From assembly GCA_003972865.1 (NCBI GenBank), contig QOAX01000094.1, forward strand, positions 1 through 5,679: a stretch of DNA of 5,679 nucleotides. Direction: 5' to 3'. The notes under the pieces are model-generated. The model was not told the DNA's origin, ran no database searches, and worked only from the letters and a program-made list of their open reading frames with translations. This DNA is from Verrucomicrobiota bacterium. Its GTDB lineage: Bacteria > Verrucomicrobiota > Verrucomicrobiia > Limisphaerales > UBA1096. Below, piece by piece: positions 4,939 to 5,679 of this stretch (positions are counted from its first letter, which is position 1; each line of letters starts with the position of its first letter). Position numbers and translations under genes: made by a program.

Positions 4939-5679
4939 CGGAAGACGAACGGCCTCAAGATTTAGACTGTCGCCATCTGTTCCTCGCACCACCAATGCAT
5001 GCTGACTGTCTAGTTCGGCCAACTGGTAGACTTTCGTCCAGTCTGAGACAGTCTCATAGGGCAAACCTTTCGTTCCCCCCCCGGACACTTTCTCAGTGAT
5101 TCCCTTGTAATTCCCAAGTTTCTCCGTGGTGATTTTCATCACTCCGCGGCTGCTATTGGCCATCAGCAAATATTCCTTGCCATCCTTCTTGTAAACAATC
5201 ATGTCGATGGGACGGTTGCGATTACCCAGTTCGGCGATGGTTTCTCCTTTAGCATTCGAACCCGGCTTCAACTCCGTCATTGGGATTTTCACAAGTGGCG
5301 TGCAGGTGTATGCAGCGAGAATATGAGGATCACCCTCGATGTCGTAGCTGACAAACGTGCGGATGGGGGAGGACGTTTCATAACGGCCATGTGCCCCGTG
5401 AAAAATTCTCACTCCCGTCCCCTTCTGTGAACCTTCAAACGGAAAGGGAATGATCCGCAGCGTCGAGGAAAACTCCTCATTGGAAAGTCCCGCAACAATT
5501 ACCTTGCCATTGACGAAGGCAATGTCCGTGATGGACTCCATCCGCTGGTTACGGCGTCGTCGACCTTGTCCTGTTTCTTGATCAGCAGGGGCGTTTGGCA
5601 GTTTCGCAACGGCGTGCTGAACATTCTTGAGTGACAAAACACGAATCTTCCCACTGGGACGGACGGACACAACAACCGC
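4936..5679 (-). CDS. C-terminal part of a beta-rich, probably secreted protein of unknown function (5' end outside window)
   Basis: The frame is open from the right window edge to TAA 4938-4936, giving 247 residues. A GTG at 5670 is not a convincing start because the frame continues upstream (A-V-V-V before it) and the protein begins mid-strand. After a short beta segment comes a basic linker (GRRRRNQR, about 39-46). A run of short beta strands with turn residues follows: ITDIAFVNGKVIVAGLSNEEF (50-70), FHGAHGRYETSSP (93-105), AAYTCTPLVKIPM (122-134), NRPIDMIVYKKDGKEYLLMA (155-174) and SSRGVMKI (176-183). The repeating strand-turn-strand layout suggests a beta-propeller or similar fold, but no named repeat (WD40, kelch, NHL) is clear. 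From memory, similar proteins occur in Planctomycetes/Verrucomicrobia; this was not searched. It is translationally coupled to the downstream lipoprotein, so the two products probably act in one complex or process outside the cytoplasm. Confidence 0.8.
   Translation of the reverse strand, partial: AVVVSVRPSGKIRVLSLKNVQHAVAKLPNAPADQETGQGRRRRNQRMESITDIAFVNGKVIVAGLSNEEFSSTLRIIPFPFEGSQKGTGVRIFHGAHGRYETSSPIRTFVSYDIEGDPHILAAYTCTPLVKIPMTELKPGSNAKGETIAELGNRNRPIDMIVYKKDGKEYLLMANSSRGVMKITTEKLGNYKGITEKVSGGGTKGLPYETVSDWTKVYQLAELDSQHALVVRGTDGDSLNLEAVRLP

Noticed and set aside
5668..5670. GTG as the start of the right-hand gene
   Set aside because: The frame continues open to the window edge and the protein begins without a signal peptide or ribosome-binding site, so the gene most likely extends beyond the window.

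Overview
The window holds five protein-coding genes and almost no free intergenic DNA. Base composition is moderately GC-rich by eye. Two genes run rightwards (1-1019) and three run leftwards (5679-1023), meeting tail to tail at about 1020. No rRNA, tRNA, CRISPR array, insertion sequence or phage gene was seen. The lipoprotein with bacterial Ig-like repeats and its beta-rich partner resemble, from memory, proteins of the Planctomycetes/Verrucomicrobia group. That assignment is an inference and was not tested by search.

Left part (1-1019, + strand): the last 62 codons of an unrecognised gene overlap by 41 bp the start of a 289-residue protein. That protein has one membrane segment, a short cytoplasmic head and a large predicted extracytoplasmic domain. 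I recognise no family for either. The tight overlap implies they are made together.

Centre (1023-3590, - strand): a large fused gene is the most distinctive item. Its first ~155 residues form a complete Mpo1-like/DUF962 membrane domain, the family of yeast 2-hydroxy fatty acid dioxygenase. The rest is a complete penicillin/acyl-homoserine-lactone acylase of the Ntn-hydrolase superfamily. The catalytic Ser, a His at beta position 23 and the oxyanion Asn all appear intact. One chain thus joins an amidase likely to release fatty acids with a domain whose relatives shorten 2-hydroxy fatty acids.

Right part (3698-5679, - strand): the C-terminal 247 residues of a beta-rich, probably secreted protein are followed, with a TAATG stop/start overlap, by a probable lipoprotein with Ig-like domains. 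The two are almost certainly translationally coupled. The acylase gene lies 107 bp downstream on the same strand and may be co-transcribed or have its own signal.

At the DNA level, the heptamer GCTTGGC (either strand) recurs about 14 times by hand count. Three copies sit around perfect TTGGCCAA palindromes, and one forms a 16-bp palindrome. A perfect 10-bp inverted repeat made of the same motif straddles the two convergent stop codons.
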